From positions 1-23,435 of the forward strand of contig DIDN01000131.1 of NCBI GenBank assembly GCA_002418185.1: a stretch of 23,435 nt of DNA, given 5' to 3'. Position 1 is the stretch's first letter. Each line of letters starts with the position of its first letter. This document shows positions 1 to 7,707 of the stretch, one piece after another. Below the pieces are notes generated by a model that saw only the letters and a list, made by a program, of their open reading frames with translations, made no database searches and was not told where the DNA came from. Origin of the DNA: Deltaproteobacteria bacterium UBA5799 (lineage in GTDB: Bacteria > Desulfobacterota > GWC2-55-46). The position numbers and the translations under genes were made by a program.

Positions 1-819
<819 letters not shown>

Positions 820-875
820 AGTTGATTCTGGAATTTAAAGGGGGTGATTTAGGGTTTTGACTGTGCTTGCTATTT

Positions 876-890
876 AGTTTTCAAAGAGCA
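876..890 (-). promoter_or_regulatory. rRNA leader boxA (Nus antitermination site)
   Basis: The minus strand reads TGCTCTTTGAAAACT about 57 nt upstream of the 16S 5' end. This matches the boxA element bound by NusB/S10 in bacterial rRNA leaders. Position and sequence both fit; no boxB was assigned. Confidence 0.8.
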
Positions 891-990
891 GAAGGCTTAA
901 AAGTCTTATAAGTATCTATTATTAAAATATCATTTCGCAGTGTTACGCGCAAGGTTTAAGGCGAGCCTCGGAACCACAGCGAATCTAACC

Positions 991-1019
991 ATTTTACATT
1001 TTCACAAATGCCGTGTCAA
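991..1019 (-). promoter_or_regulatory. rrn promoter P2 (proximal)
   Basis: The minus strand has a consensus -35 TTGACA (1014-1019), a 17-bp spacer and -10 TAAAAT (991-996). Transcription would start near 984, giving a leader of roughly 165 nt that contains boxA. Confidence 0.8.
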
Positions 1020-1121
1020 GCTCTTTTTCGGCAACGGCCGATTTTTTTTGCGTGTCTCTCTGGCTGGCCCCGGTCGGCAAGTCTTTCTAAGGAGCCCGTC
1101 CGTTCATCAGCAGGGTCTATA

Positions 1122-1180
1122 TATATAACCCATGCCCGGAAGCCTGTCAACACAAAAAAACAAAAAAGATAAATGTTTTT
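1122..1180 (-). promoter_or_regulatory. rrn promoter P1 (distal) with UP-like A/T tracts
   Basis: The minus strand has -35 TTGACA (1145-1150), a 17-bp spacer and -10 TATATA (1122-1127). Immediately upstream, 1151-1180 is made of A/T tracts on the transcribed side, as expected of an UP element contacted by the RNA polymerase alpha subunit. Tandem strong promoters are usual for rRNA operons. Confidence 0.75.
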
Positions 1181-1271
1181 TCGGGGATGAAGGAAGGCTG
1201 CAGGGCTTTTCCCGTCTATGCGGACGGGCCTTGCCGGTGGGGCTTCCCTGCCGGGCAAAACCGGGCAAAAC

Positions 1272-2468
1272 CTAAGCGAAGGAGACCTTCCTGAAAAACC
1301 TCTTGCCCACCTGTATGAGCACCTGCCTGCCTTCAGGCAGCTCCATCTTCCAGTCGGTCACCTTGGCTCCGTCCACCCTGACCCCGCCCTGCTCCACAAG
1401 CCTCCTGGCCTCGGAAGTGGTCGCCGCAAGGCCGGCGCACTTAATGGCGGTCAGGATGCCCCTGTTGGGGTACTCCCGTATCTCCACGGCCTCTATGTCT
1501 TCTGGTATCTCTTTCCTTGTAAAAAGCGCCCTGAAATCCGCGGACGCCTTATCTGCCTCTGCCTCGCCCCAGTACCTTGCCGTAAGCTCCCTGGCCAGGG
1601 ACTCCTTGGCGTCCCTGGGGTGGACCCTTCCGGCCTTTATCTCCCCGACCCTCTCTGCCGGTGCGCCTGAAAGGAGCTCGTAGTACTTTATCATGAGCTC
1701 GTCCGAGATGCTCATCACCTTGCCGAATATCTCTCCGGGCGGCTCTGTTATGCCGATGTAGTTCCCGAGGGACTTGCTCATCTTCTGCACGCCGTCAGTG
1801 CCTTCGAGCAGCGGCGTGGTTATGACGACCTGCGGCTCCTGCCCCATCTCCTTCTGAAGCTCCCTGCCGACAAGGAGGTTGAAGAGCTGGTCGGTGCCGC
1901 CGAGCTCCACGTCAGCCTTCAGGACCACGGAGTCGTAGCCCTGTATGAGCGGGTAGATGAACTCGTGTATGGCTATTGGCCTGCCGTCAGAGTAGCGCTT
2001 CTGGAAGTCGTCCCGTTCGAGCATCCTGGCAACGGTATACCTCGATGCAAGGTTGATCATGTCAACGGAACCCAGGCGCCCCATCCATTCGCTGTTGAAG
2101 ACGACCTCGGTTCTGCTCTCGTCGAGTATCTTGAAGGCCTGCCGGGTGTAGGTGCGGGCGTTTACCTTCACCTCCTCGGCAGTAAGGGGTTTACGGGTCT
2201 CGTTCTTGCCGGTCGGGTCGCCTATCATGCCGGTAAAGTCGCCTATAAGGAGGAGCACCTGATGGCCGAGGTCCTGGAAGTCCTTCAATTTACGGATGAG
2301 GACCGTGTGCCCGAGGTGCAGGTCAGGCGCCGTGGGGTCGAACCCGGCCTTGACCCTCAGCGGCTTCCCCGCCTTTACCGAGCCTTCGAGCTTCTTAAGA
2401 AGCTCTTCCTCGGAGATTATCCCGGCAACACCCCTTCTTATTATCTCAAGCTGTTTCCTGGGTTCCAT
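1272..2468 (-). CDS. tyrS: Tyrosyl-tRNA synthetase
   Basis: Charges tRNA-Tyr with tyrosine in the cytoplasm (class I aminoacyl-tRNA synthetase). The 398-residue protein has the HIGH-type signature HLGH at residues 51-54, the KMSKS loop at 229-233 and a tyrosine-pocket region rich in conserved GTDQ residues (about 191-194). A C-terminal S4 RNA-binding domain occupies about residues 335-398. Length and HLGH variant fit the TyrZ-like branch rather than the E. coli TyrS branch. It starts 8 bp after the ymdB stop, with a purine-rich GAGGGAAGG about 13 nt upstream of the ATG, so it is probably translated from the ymdB transcript. Downstream is an exact 10-bp tandem duplication (1251-1270), then the rRNA promoters. 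No strong U-tailed terminator is visible before the rRNA promoters. Confidence 0.97.
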   Translation of the reverse strand: MEPRKQLEIIRRGVAGIISEEELLKKLEGSVKAGKPLRVKAGFDPTAPDLHLGHTVLIRKLKDFQDLGHQVLLLIGDFTGMIGDPTGKNETRKPLTAEEVKVNARTYTRQAFKILDESRTEVVFNSEWMGRLGSVDMINLASRYTVARMLERDDFQKRYSDGRPIAIHEFIYPLIQGYDSVVLKADVELGGTDQLFNLLVGRELQKEMGQEPQVVITTPLLEGTDGVQKMSKSLGNYIGITEPPGEIFGKVMSISDELMIKYYELLSGAPAERVGEIKAGRVHPRDAKESLARELTARYWGEAEADKASADFRALFTRKEIPEDIEAVEIREYPNRGILTAIKCAGLAATTSEARRLVEQGGVRVDGAKVTDWKMELPEGRQVLIQVGKRFFRKVSFA

Positions 2469-2476
2469 GCCTGTAC

Positions 2477-3277
2477 TCAGCCTTCCCTCTCAAGAGGCTC
2501 CTTGATGCGCTCTATCGACCTTGCCCTTCCGTCCGGAAGGCCTATGGTTACGGCCACGCCCTGGAGCTCCACGCCCTTTGCAGCCACGTCGAACTTAACC
2601 GGCATCTGTCCCAGGAACCTTTCGAGTATCGTCTCCTTCTTCATGCCTATTACCGAATCGGTCGGGCCGGTCATGCCCGCGTCGTTTATGAAGGCCGTAC
2701 CGCCCGGGAGCACCCTTTCATCCGAGGTCTGCACGTGGGTGTGAGTGCCGATTACGGCGCTTGCGAGCCCGTCCAGGTGCCACGCGAGCGCGGTCTTCTC
2801 GGACGTGGTCTCGGCGTGCATGTCTACAATGACGACCGGGGTCTCCTCCTTGAGCCTTTTTACTATCTCCATTCCCGCCCTGAACGGGCACTCAAGGCAC
2901 TCCATGAAGACCCTGCCCATGAGGTTCACCACCCCGACCTTCACGCCCGAAGGCGTCTCAAAGACGCCCCACCCGCTGCCCGGCGCGCCCGGAGGGTAGT
3001 TCGCAGGCCGCAGCAACCTCGGCTCGTTCCGTATATAATCGTATATCTCCTTCTTGTCCCAGATGTGGTTCCCGGAGGTGATGACATTAATCTGGAGCCT
3101 TTTGAGCTCCTCCGCTATCTCGGGCGTTATGCCGAAGCCGCCGGCAGAGTTCTCTCCGTTCGCTATGACGATATCGGGCGAATGCCTCCCCACGAGCTTC
3201 GGCAATAATTCCCTTACCGCAAGCCTGCCGGGCCGCCCCACAATATCCCCGATGAATAATACCTTTACCTCTTCCAT
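2477..3277 (-). CDS. ymdB: YmdB-family metallophosphoesterase (TIGR00282)
   Basis: Predicted cytoplasmic dinuclear-metal phosphodiesterase. The characterised Bacillus subtilis YmdB hydrolyses 2',3'-cyclic nucleotides and affects biofilm and motility decisions. The 266 residues include the whole metal and catalytic set by position: D11 in GDIVG, E42/N43 in NGEN, N70/H71 in SGNH, H154, and H179/H181 in GTHTH. The family is normally about 260-270 residues, so this is full length. It follows rny, as in Firmicutes, and precedes tyrS by 8 bp. Only a G-rich stretch directly before the ATG could serve as ribosome-binding site. A 17-bp perfect hairpin separates it from rny, which may lower its expression relative to rny. 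The exact substrate in this organism is inferred from the family. Confidence 0.93.
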   Translation of the reverse strand: MEEVKVLFIGDIVGRPGRLAVRELLPKLVGRHSPDIVIANGENSAGGFGITPEIAEELKRLQINVITSGNHIWDKKEIYDYIRNEPRLLRPANYPPGAPGSGWGVFETPSGVKVGVVNLMGRVFMECLECPFRAGMEIVKRLKEETPVVIVDMHAETTSEKTALAWHLDGLASAVIGTHTHVQTSDERVLPGGTAFINDAGMTGPTDSVIGMKKETILERFLGQMPVKFDVAAKGVELQGVAVTIGLPDGRARSIERIKEPLEREG

Positions 3278-3312
3278 CCCCCGGCCCCTTGCCGATGATT
3301 GCTGAAAGAAAG

Positions 3313-3348
3313 CTTGGGAGGACCTTTTTACAAAAAGGTCCTCCCAAG
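3313..3348 (-). terminator. Perfect 17-bp hairpin between rny and ymdB
   Basis: Arms 3313-3329 and 3332-3348 are exactly complementary around a 2-nt loop. The A/T end of the stem is next to the loop, and the minus strand continues into CTTTCTTTC. It lies 20 nt after the rny stop and may be an intrinsic (partial) terminator or an mRNA-stabilising 3' structure. Confidence 0.65.
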
Positions 3349-3368
3349 AATCTTTTGCAGCAGCCTAT

Positions 3369-4937
3369 TTACTTCGCGAACTCTACTGCCCTGGATTCCC
3401 GTATGACCGTCACTTTTATCTGTCCGGGGTAGGTGAGTTCTTTTTCTATCTTCTTCGCTATGTCCTTTGAGAGGACCACGGCGCCGTCGTCGTTAACTGC
3501 CTGGGTCTCTACTATGACCCTCACTTCTCTGCCGGCCTGGAGGGCATAGGCCTTCTCCACGCCGCCGAAGCCTTTCGCAATCTTCTCGAGGTCGTCGAGG
3601 CGCTTTATGTAGCTCTCGAGCATCTCCCTTCTTGCGCCGGGCCTTGCGGCAGAGAGCGTGTCGGCTGCCTGCACCAGTATGCCGAAGATGTTCTCCGGGG
3701 TGTCGTCGTGGTGCTGGCCGATGGCCGCCACTATCTTTGCGGACTCGCCGTACTTCTTGGCGAGCTCCGCGCCGATCGCGGCGTGCGGCCCCTCGACCTC
3801 GTGGTCGACGGCCTTGCCGATATCATGGAGGAGGCCGACCCTCCTTGCGGTCTTGGCCGGGAGCCCCAGCTCGGAGGCCATTACGCCGCATATGAAGGCC
3901 ACTTCCATGGAGTGCGAATAGACGTTCTGCGCGTAGCTCGTCCTGAACTTGAGCCTGCCTATGAGCTTCTGTATCTCCTTGTGTATGCCGTGGAGGCCGG
4001 TATCGAATATCGCCCTCTCGCCGGCCTCCATAATGGCCTGGTTGACCTCTGATTCGACCTTCGAGACTATCTCCTCTATCCGGGACGGGTGTATCCTGCC
4101 GTCGGTTATGAGCCGCTCGAGTGACTGCTTGGCTATCTCCCTCCTCACCGGGTTGTGGCCGGAGAGTATCACCGCTTCGGGCGTGTCGTCGATTATAACG
4201 TCTATGCCGGTCGCGGCCTCGATGGCGCGGATGTTGCGGCCCTCCCTGCCTATGATGCGGCCCTTCATCTCGTCGTTCGGCAGGTTCACGACCGAAACGG
4301 TTCTTTCGGCCACGTACTCGCCGGAGTACCTCTGTATGGCGAGCGCGATTATGTCCTTGGCCTTCTTGTCGGCCTCGGCCCTGGCCTCTTCCTCTATCCT
4401 CTTTATGAGCTTTCCGGCCTCGTGCTTGGCCTCGTTCTCCATCTGCTCGACGAGCATCCTCTTGGCTTCATCGGCGGAGATGCCAGCCAGCGATTCGAGC
4501 TTCGTTTTCTGCTCGGCTATGGCGGACTCGGCCTGGGTCTCCAACTCCTTTACCCGTTTCTCCTGGCCGGCAAGGCCCTTCTCCCTTTTCTGGAGCTCGG
4601 CGTCCCTCCGGTCTATGGCCTCGAATTTCCTGTCGAGGTTCTCCTCCTTCTGCTGCACCCTTCTTTCCAGGTTCTGGAGCTCCTTTCTCCTCTCCCTGGT
4701 CTCTTTCTCGAAGTCGGTCTTGCCCTGGAACAATATGTCCTTGGCCTCTAGCTCGGCCGACTTCCTGATGTTCTCGGCCTCCTTCTTGGCGTCGGCCACG
4801 ATGGCTTCGGCGGTCTTCCTGCCCGAGTCGAGGCTCGCGTCATCCATCTTTCTTTTTAAGGCGTAACCGATCCCGACCCCTATGATAATCGCAAAGACAG
4901 CAATAGCCGCAACGATGACGATGGTCGATATTTCCAT
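3369..4937 (-). CDS. rny: Ribonuclease Y
   Basis: Membrane-anchored endoribonuclease that initiates mRNA decay in many bacteria lacking RNase E. The 522-residue protein has the canonical order. A single N-terminal membrane segment spans about residues 5-27. A long charged coiled coil follows (about 35-205). A KH RNA-binding domain has the GxxG-type loop GRIIGREGRN at 226-235. An HD phosphohydrolase domain has the catalytic HD at 371-372 in LLHDIGKA. Length matches the family (about 515-525). The ATG is preceded by GGGGGAAG at a suitable distance. It is 53 bp downstream of the 5-formyltetrahydrofolate cyclo-ligase gene and upstream of ymdB. The rny-ymdB pair is well known from Firmicutes and some deltaproteobacterial relatives. 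Confidence 0.98.
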   Translation of the reverse strand: MEISTIVIVAAIAVFAIIIGVGIGYALKRKMDDASLDSGRKTAEAIVADAKKEAENIRKSAELEAKDILFQGKTDFEKETRERRKELQNLERRVQQKEENLDRKFEAIDRRDAELQKREKGLAGQEKRVKELETQAESAIAEQKTKLESLAGISADEAKRMLVEQMENEAKHEAGKLIKRIEEEARAEADKKAKDIIALAIQRYSGEYVAERTVSVVNLPNDEMKGRIIGREGRNIRAIEAATGIDVIIDDTPEAVILSGHNPVRREIAKQSLERLITDGRIHPSRIEEIVSKVESEVNQAIMEAGERAIFDTGLHGIHKEIQKLIGRLKFRTSYAQNVYSHSMEVAFICGVMASELGLPAKTARRVGLLHDIGKAVDHEVEGPHAAIGAELAKKYGESAKIVAAIGQHHDDTPENIFGILVQAADTLSAARPGARREMLESYIKRLDDLEKIAKGFGGVEKAYALQAGREVRVIVETQAVNDDGAVVLSKDIAKKIEKELTYPGQIKVTVIRESRAVEFAK

Positions 4938-4990
4938 ACAGGACTTCCCCCTTCTGCCGTGTATTTAATAGGGTATGGGCCGCCGCTTCA

Positions 4991-5629
4991 TCAAATGCGG
5001 CGCGCTCCGCCCTTTTGCGCCCCCCCGGAAGCCTTTGTCACTATGAGCCGCTCCTCGGTCGCTATCGCCGAGACGGCCACGTCGTGGGGCTCGAGGGGGA
5101 TCTTTACTTTTACCACCTGGAACTCGTAGGCCAGGGCTACCTTATGGCAACCGGCCGATGCGAGGGCCGCGTCATAGTAGCCTTTGCCGAAGCCCAGCCT
5201 GCCGCCCTGCTCGTCGAACGCGACCCCCGGGACGACTACGAGGTCCAGGCCGTCCGCGTCGGACGCCTGCTGCCCCCCGGCAGGGGGCTCGCGGAGCTCG
5301 TACGACCCGACGGCAAGCTCTTCAAGGCTCCGGACCCGGAAAAACATCATGCGCCGACTGCCGCTCCCTCCGGGGCCGCTTACGGGCACGACCCTCGGAT
5401 AGAAGACCTCCTTGCCGTCCCTTACGGCGGCGGCGAAGATCTCGTCGGTCAGGACCTCATTGCCGAAGCTCGAATAGAGCGCGATGAGGCGCGCCCCGCA
5501 ATAAAAATCCGAAGAGAGGAACCGCTCCTGCACCATCGAGCTGAGCCTCCAGACCTCCTCGAACGGGAGCTTCCTCCTCAGTTCGAGAAACTCGCTTCTT
5601 ATGCGCGCTTTTTCGGCAGACCCCGGCAT
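4991..5629 (-). CDS. fau: 5-formyltetrahydrofolate cyclo-ligase
   Basis: ATP-dependent conversion of 5-formyl-THF to 5,10-methenyl-THF, a folate salvage step in the cytosol (MTHFS/YgfA family). The 212-residue protein has the family's signature VVPGVAFDEQGGRLGFGKGYYD region at about residues 132-153, including the glycine-rich phosphate-binding stretch. The basic N-terminal helix typical of the family is also present (KARIRSEFLELRRKL at about 7-21). The start is supported by AAAAGGT a few bases before the ATG. In Proteobacteria this gene commonly lies directly downstream of zapA and the 6S RNA gene, and the same order is found here. The C-terminus is a short basic, glycine-rich tail of no known role. 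Confidence 0.95.
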   Translation of the reverse strand: MPGSAEKARIRSEFLELRRKLPFEEVWRLSSMVQERFLSSDFYCGARLIALYSSFGNEVLTDEIFAAAVRDGKEVFYPRVVPVSGPGGSGSRRMMFFRVRSLEELAVGSYELREPPAGGQQASDADGLDLVVVPGVAFDEQGGRLGFGKGYYDAALASAGCHKVALAYEFQVVKVKIPLEPHDVAVSAIATEERLIVTKASGGAQKGGARRI

Positions 5630-5847
5630 TGACCTTTTGAAAGGACTGGTGGAACTCTGGAAGGGCTTTGCTGGAACGGCAAAAGGATAGACTGATACGC
5701 GCCCGGCTGGCGCGGGGCTTCGTATCTTTAAGGGCGTTCTATTTCCTCACGGCTTCGTGTTTGGACATGATAATCATTTTAGCCCCAGGGGGGCCCTGAA
5801 ACGATGTATCTGTAACGACTTTACTGCTTTAAGTCGGTCTGCCTTTT
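5630..5847 (-). other. Leader/spacer between 6S RNA candidate and cyclo-ligase gene
   Basis: About 220 bp without a credible ORF. On the minus strand it contains a 6-bp hairpin at 5816-5836 (CGACTT/AAGTCG arms) and a second G/C hairpin around 5781-5800. There is no U-tailed terminator, and no convincing promoter was found for the downstream gene. Co-transcription with the upstream RNA, as in other Proteobacteria, is possible. Confidence 0.4.
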
Positions 5848-5994
5848 AATCCCCCCCGCGCGGGCCGTGTCGATTGTAATTTGAACCTGTCCGAGACAGG
5901 TGGGCGCCCTGTGGCCTGCTTCCGGCTTTCCCGCAGGGGGACATGCCGTACGCAAGCCAGTGAAGGCTCCCTCATTTAGAGTGTTGGTTCTAAA
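5848..5994 (-). ncRNA. ssrS: Candidate 6S RNA (regulator of RNA polymerase)
   Basis: This RNA would mimic an open promoter and sequester sigma70-RNA polymerase. The strongest evidence is position: the gap between zapA and the cyclo-ligase gene is the classic 6S locus in Proteobacteria. On the minus strand a -10-like TATATT (5993-5998) gives a start near 5985. Downstream there is a CCTGTC/GACAGG hairpin followed by TTCAAATTACA, resembling the 6S 3' half (GGTTCAAGGGTTACA in E. coli). There is also a GGC-TGTC/GACA-GCC closing stem. A CCTGC/GCAGG hairpin lies inside. At about 135 nt it is shorter than the usual 180 nt, and the large central bubble is not obvious. The ends are approximate. A covariance-model search (Rfam RF00013) would be decisive. 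Confidence 0.5.
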
Positions 5995-6031
5995 TATACT
6001 GACCGATCACAAACCCGGCAGGGAGGAAGGC

Positions 6032-6304
6032 TTAACTAACCAGCCTTCCGTCTATCTTTTGAGCAAGCTCTTCGGATTTCCTTCCCAGCCTTTCGAGCAT
6101 CTCCTTTGTCTTGATGACCTCGCCCGTTATGTTCAGGGCGGCTAAAAGCGCCAGGTCCAAGGTAGATACCGCTTTTGTGTTCTCCTTTACCTCCTCTATC
6201 TTAGTGTTCAGGTAATCCTCGACAGCGCGGATGTATTCTTCGCCTTCATCGCTTTTGACAAGGAGCTTGTGGCCGAATATCTTGAGCTCAGCGACCTTCT
6301 TCAA
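6032..6304 (-). CDS. zapA: Cell division protein ZapA
   Basis: ZapA binds FtsZ and promotes bundling of the Z ring at midcell. The protein shows the family pattern: an N-terminal strand segment (ELKIFGHKLLVKSDEGEEYI), then a helix, then LALLAALNITGEVIKTKE, and a C-terminal coiled coil. I chose the TTG at 6304 (90 residues) because GAGGCGG lies just upstream, overlapping the stop of the preceding gene, and because it begins right at the conserved domain. An upstream in-frame TTG at 6346 would add 14 residues and overlap the ZapB-like gene by 35 bp. It is co-transcribed with that gene from the promoter at 6568-6596. Confidence 0.9.
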   Translation of the reverse strand: MKKVAELKIFGHKLLVKSDEGEEYIRAVEDYLNTKIEEVKENTKAVSTLDLALLAALNITGEVIKTKEMLERLGRKSEELAQKIDGRLVS

Positions 6305-6311
6305 AACCGCC

Positions 6312-6542
6312 TCACGCTCCCTGAATGAGGGTCTCGAGCTTGGCAAGGAGCCCGTCCACCTTCTCGCGGACCTGGTCCCGCTCGCCTTCGAGCCTCTTTA
6401 AATTCCTTCTTAACTCCGCTATCTCAAGGTCTCTGGTGCTTATTTCCGCGTTTAGTGCCTCTTTTTCAGCTGAAACTGCCTCGTAAGCGGCCAGAAGGCG
6501 GAGGAGCCCCTCTTCCAGCCTGTCAAATTGCTCAAGAGCCAT
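6312..6542 (-). CDS. Small coiled-coil protein, ZapB-like
   Basis: The 76-residue protein is almost entirely one predicted coiled coil, with heptad-spaced Leu/Ile/Ala and many Glu, Lys and Arg residues. It has no membrane segment. Small coiled-coil proteins encoded just upstream of zapA are usually ZapB-like division factors that link ZapA-bound FtsZ to the nucleoid terminus machinery. The functional link here is inferred from size, fold and the 7-bp spacing to zapA. GGAGGG 8 nt before the ATG is a strong ribosome-binding site, and a good promoter lies 26 bp upstream. Another short coiled-coil role cannot be excluded. Confidence 0.8.
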   Translation of the reverse strand: MALEQFDRLEEGLLRLLAAYEAVSAEKEALNAEISTRDLEIAELRRNLKRLEGERDQVREKVDGLLAKLETLIQGA

Positions 6543-6567
6543 TCAAAATACCCTCCGATCCATTTAT

Positions 6568-6596
6568 ATAGTACGTTTTTCAATAATACAAGTCAA
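6568..6596 (-). promoter_or_regulatory. Promoter of the zapB-like/zapA operon
   Basis: The minus strand reads -35 TTGACT (6591-6596), a 17-bp spacer and -10 TACTAT (6568-6573). The predicted start is near 6561, giving a leader of about 19 nt before the ZapB-like ATG. Confidence 0.7.
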
Positions 6597-6756
6597 GAAT
6601 AATAGGCACACTTGCCTCCGGCACCCCGGGAGCCATCAAGAAGGCTGCCCGTAAAGCCGGGTGATGAAAGAGTGCGGAAACCTTAACTGGCCGGGGAAGA
6701 CTGCCATAGGCGCACCATCCGCGGTCCCGGCCCGGCCATTTTCCCGGAGATGACGC
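6597..6756. other. Intergenic region with no recognised gene
   Basis: The stretch separates the division operon from the terminator of the glutamate synthase operon. It is GC-rich, with short self-complementary patches such as CCCG/CGGG near 6649-6662. I could not match it to tmRNA, RNase P, SRP, or TPP, cobalamin or c-di-GMP riboswitch cores on either strand. No ORF with a ribosome-binding site was found. Confidence 0.4.
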
Positions 6757-6787
6757 AAAAAAACCCTCGATTCAAGAGGGTTTTTTT
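6757..6787 (-). terminator. Bidirectional intrinsic terminator after the glutamate synthase operon
   Basis: The 12-nt arms 6757-6768 and 6776-6787 pair perfectly around a 7-nt loop: seven A, CCCTC, loop, GAGGG, seven T. On the minus strand GAGGG is followed by a T7 run, so it terminates the operon ending at 6941. It could act in both directions. Confidence 0.9.
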
Positions 6788-6868
6788 AAAAAAAATGCTA
6801 TGCGTAAAAAAAGTTTTCCGGCAACTTCAAAATTTCTCGCTCGAATAGAGTCGAAAAACAAGGAACGA

Positions 6869-6889
6869 GGCGTACTTGTATTGTACGCC
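6869..6889 (-). other. Stem-loop in the 3' untranslated region of the GXGXG gene
   Basis: GGCGTAC and GTACGCC arms (7 bp, 7-nt loop) lie 52 nt downstream of the stop at 6941 and about 80 nt before the terminator. There is no U tract, so it is more likely a structured or stabilising 3' element than a terminator. Confidence 0.4.
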
Positions 6890-6940
6890 GGAGTGTCCAG
6901 CTTTAAAGACTCGCAGCAGACCGGGCTTTTCAAGCAGCCT

Positions 6941-7672
6941 TTAATAGGCGTACAGGTTACCGTAAGGCCGTGCCGAAACCGGGACGAGTTTCTTGAAGCC
7001 CTTTGACATCACGTCTTCGAGCTTGAGGCCCAGGTCCGCGCAATAGTCTGAAAGGGCCTCCCTCAATACCTTCAAATCGTCCTCGTCGGGCTCCATGACA
7101 CCGACCTCGGCCCCGCACATTTCCTTGTCGACCTCCCCGCGGACGAAGATCGTCCCGCCGTGCATGCCGGTGCCGAGGTAGTCGCCCACGATGGGGCCGT
7201 CGCCGTCAAGGCCGAGCAGCACCAGGAGCCCGCCTGCCATGTACTCGCCGAAGAAGTCGCCGGCAGTTCCGCCGACTATTATGGTGGGCCCCTGCTTCTT
7301 GTCGCCCTTCATGTGGATGCCGACCCGGTAGCCCACGTTGCCGCGGATGTGGAGCTTGCCGCCCCGCATACCGTACCCGAGGACGTCTCCGGCATGCCCC
7401 TCTATGACGACCTTGCCGCTGTTCATCGTGTTGCCGATGTTGTCCTGGGCGTTCGACTTTATCCTTACGGTCGGGCCGTCCATGAAGGCCGCGAGGTCGT
7501 TCCCGGGCACGCCCTCTATGGTTATCGAGACATTGCCCCTGAGCCCGTCGCCTATGTAGTACTGGCCGTTCACGTTCTCGAGGACTATCTCCTTTTCGCC
7601 CTTTTCGACCGCCTCGCGGACCTTCCTGTTGAGGTCGCGGTAATATGTCCCTTTAGCGTCAATCTTTACCAT
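6941..7672 (-). CDS. Glutamate synthase GXGXG-domain subunit (split alpha subunit, domain 3)
   Basis: Stand-alone version of the C-terminal right-handed beta-helix of glutamate synthase, which is structural and communicates between the glutaminase and synthase sites. The 243 residues contain the repeated G-x-x-G-x-G pattern, for example DVLGYGMRGGKLHIRGNVGYRVG, GGTAGDFFGEYMAGG and GDYLGTGMHGGTIFVRG. I start it at the ATG at 7672 because homology begins there (MVKIDAKGTYYRDLNRKV). The reading frame stays open further upstream, but that part overlaps the FMN-domain gene and has shadow-like composition. It is 35 bp downstream of the FMN-domain gene and is the last gene of the operon. Homologous stand-alone proteins also occur in archaeal glutamate synthases, as MgsB of N-methylglutamate synthase and as GlxC. 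Confidence 0.93.
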   Translation of the reverse strand: MVKIDAKGTYYRDLNRKVREAVEKGEKEIVLENVNGQYYIGDGLRGNVSITIEGVPGNDLAAFMDGPTVRIKSNAQDNIGNTMNSGKVVIEGHAGDVLGYGMRGGKLHIRGNVGYRVGIHMKGDKKQGPTIIVGGTAGDFFGEYMAGGLLVLLGLDGDGPIVGDYLGTGMHGGTIFVRGEVDKEMCGAEVGVMEPDEDDLKVLREALSDYCADLGLKLEDVMSKGFKKLVPVSARPYGNLYAY

Positions 7673-7707
7673 CTTTCCGTTCTTCCCTTCTGGTTCTGGA
7701 ATCAGGC

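Noticed and set aside
3949..4866. 305-codon plus-strand frame antisense to rny
   Set aside because: Ser/Leu-rich shadow of the charged coiled coil of RNase Y.
5769..5780. GATAATCAT stretch resembling half of a Fur box
   Set aside because: Only about half of the 19-bp consensus is present and no iron gene is adjacent; likely chance.
5900..5960. GCCGGAAGCAGGCC patch on the minus strand recalling the SRP RNA domain IV loop
   Set aside because: The symmetric internal loop and flanking helix of SRP RNA are absent; the locus fits 6S RNA better.
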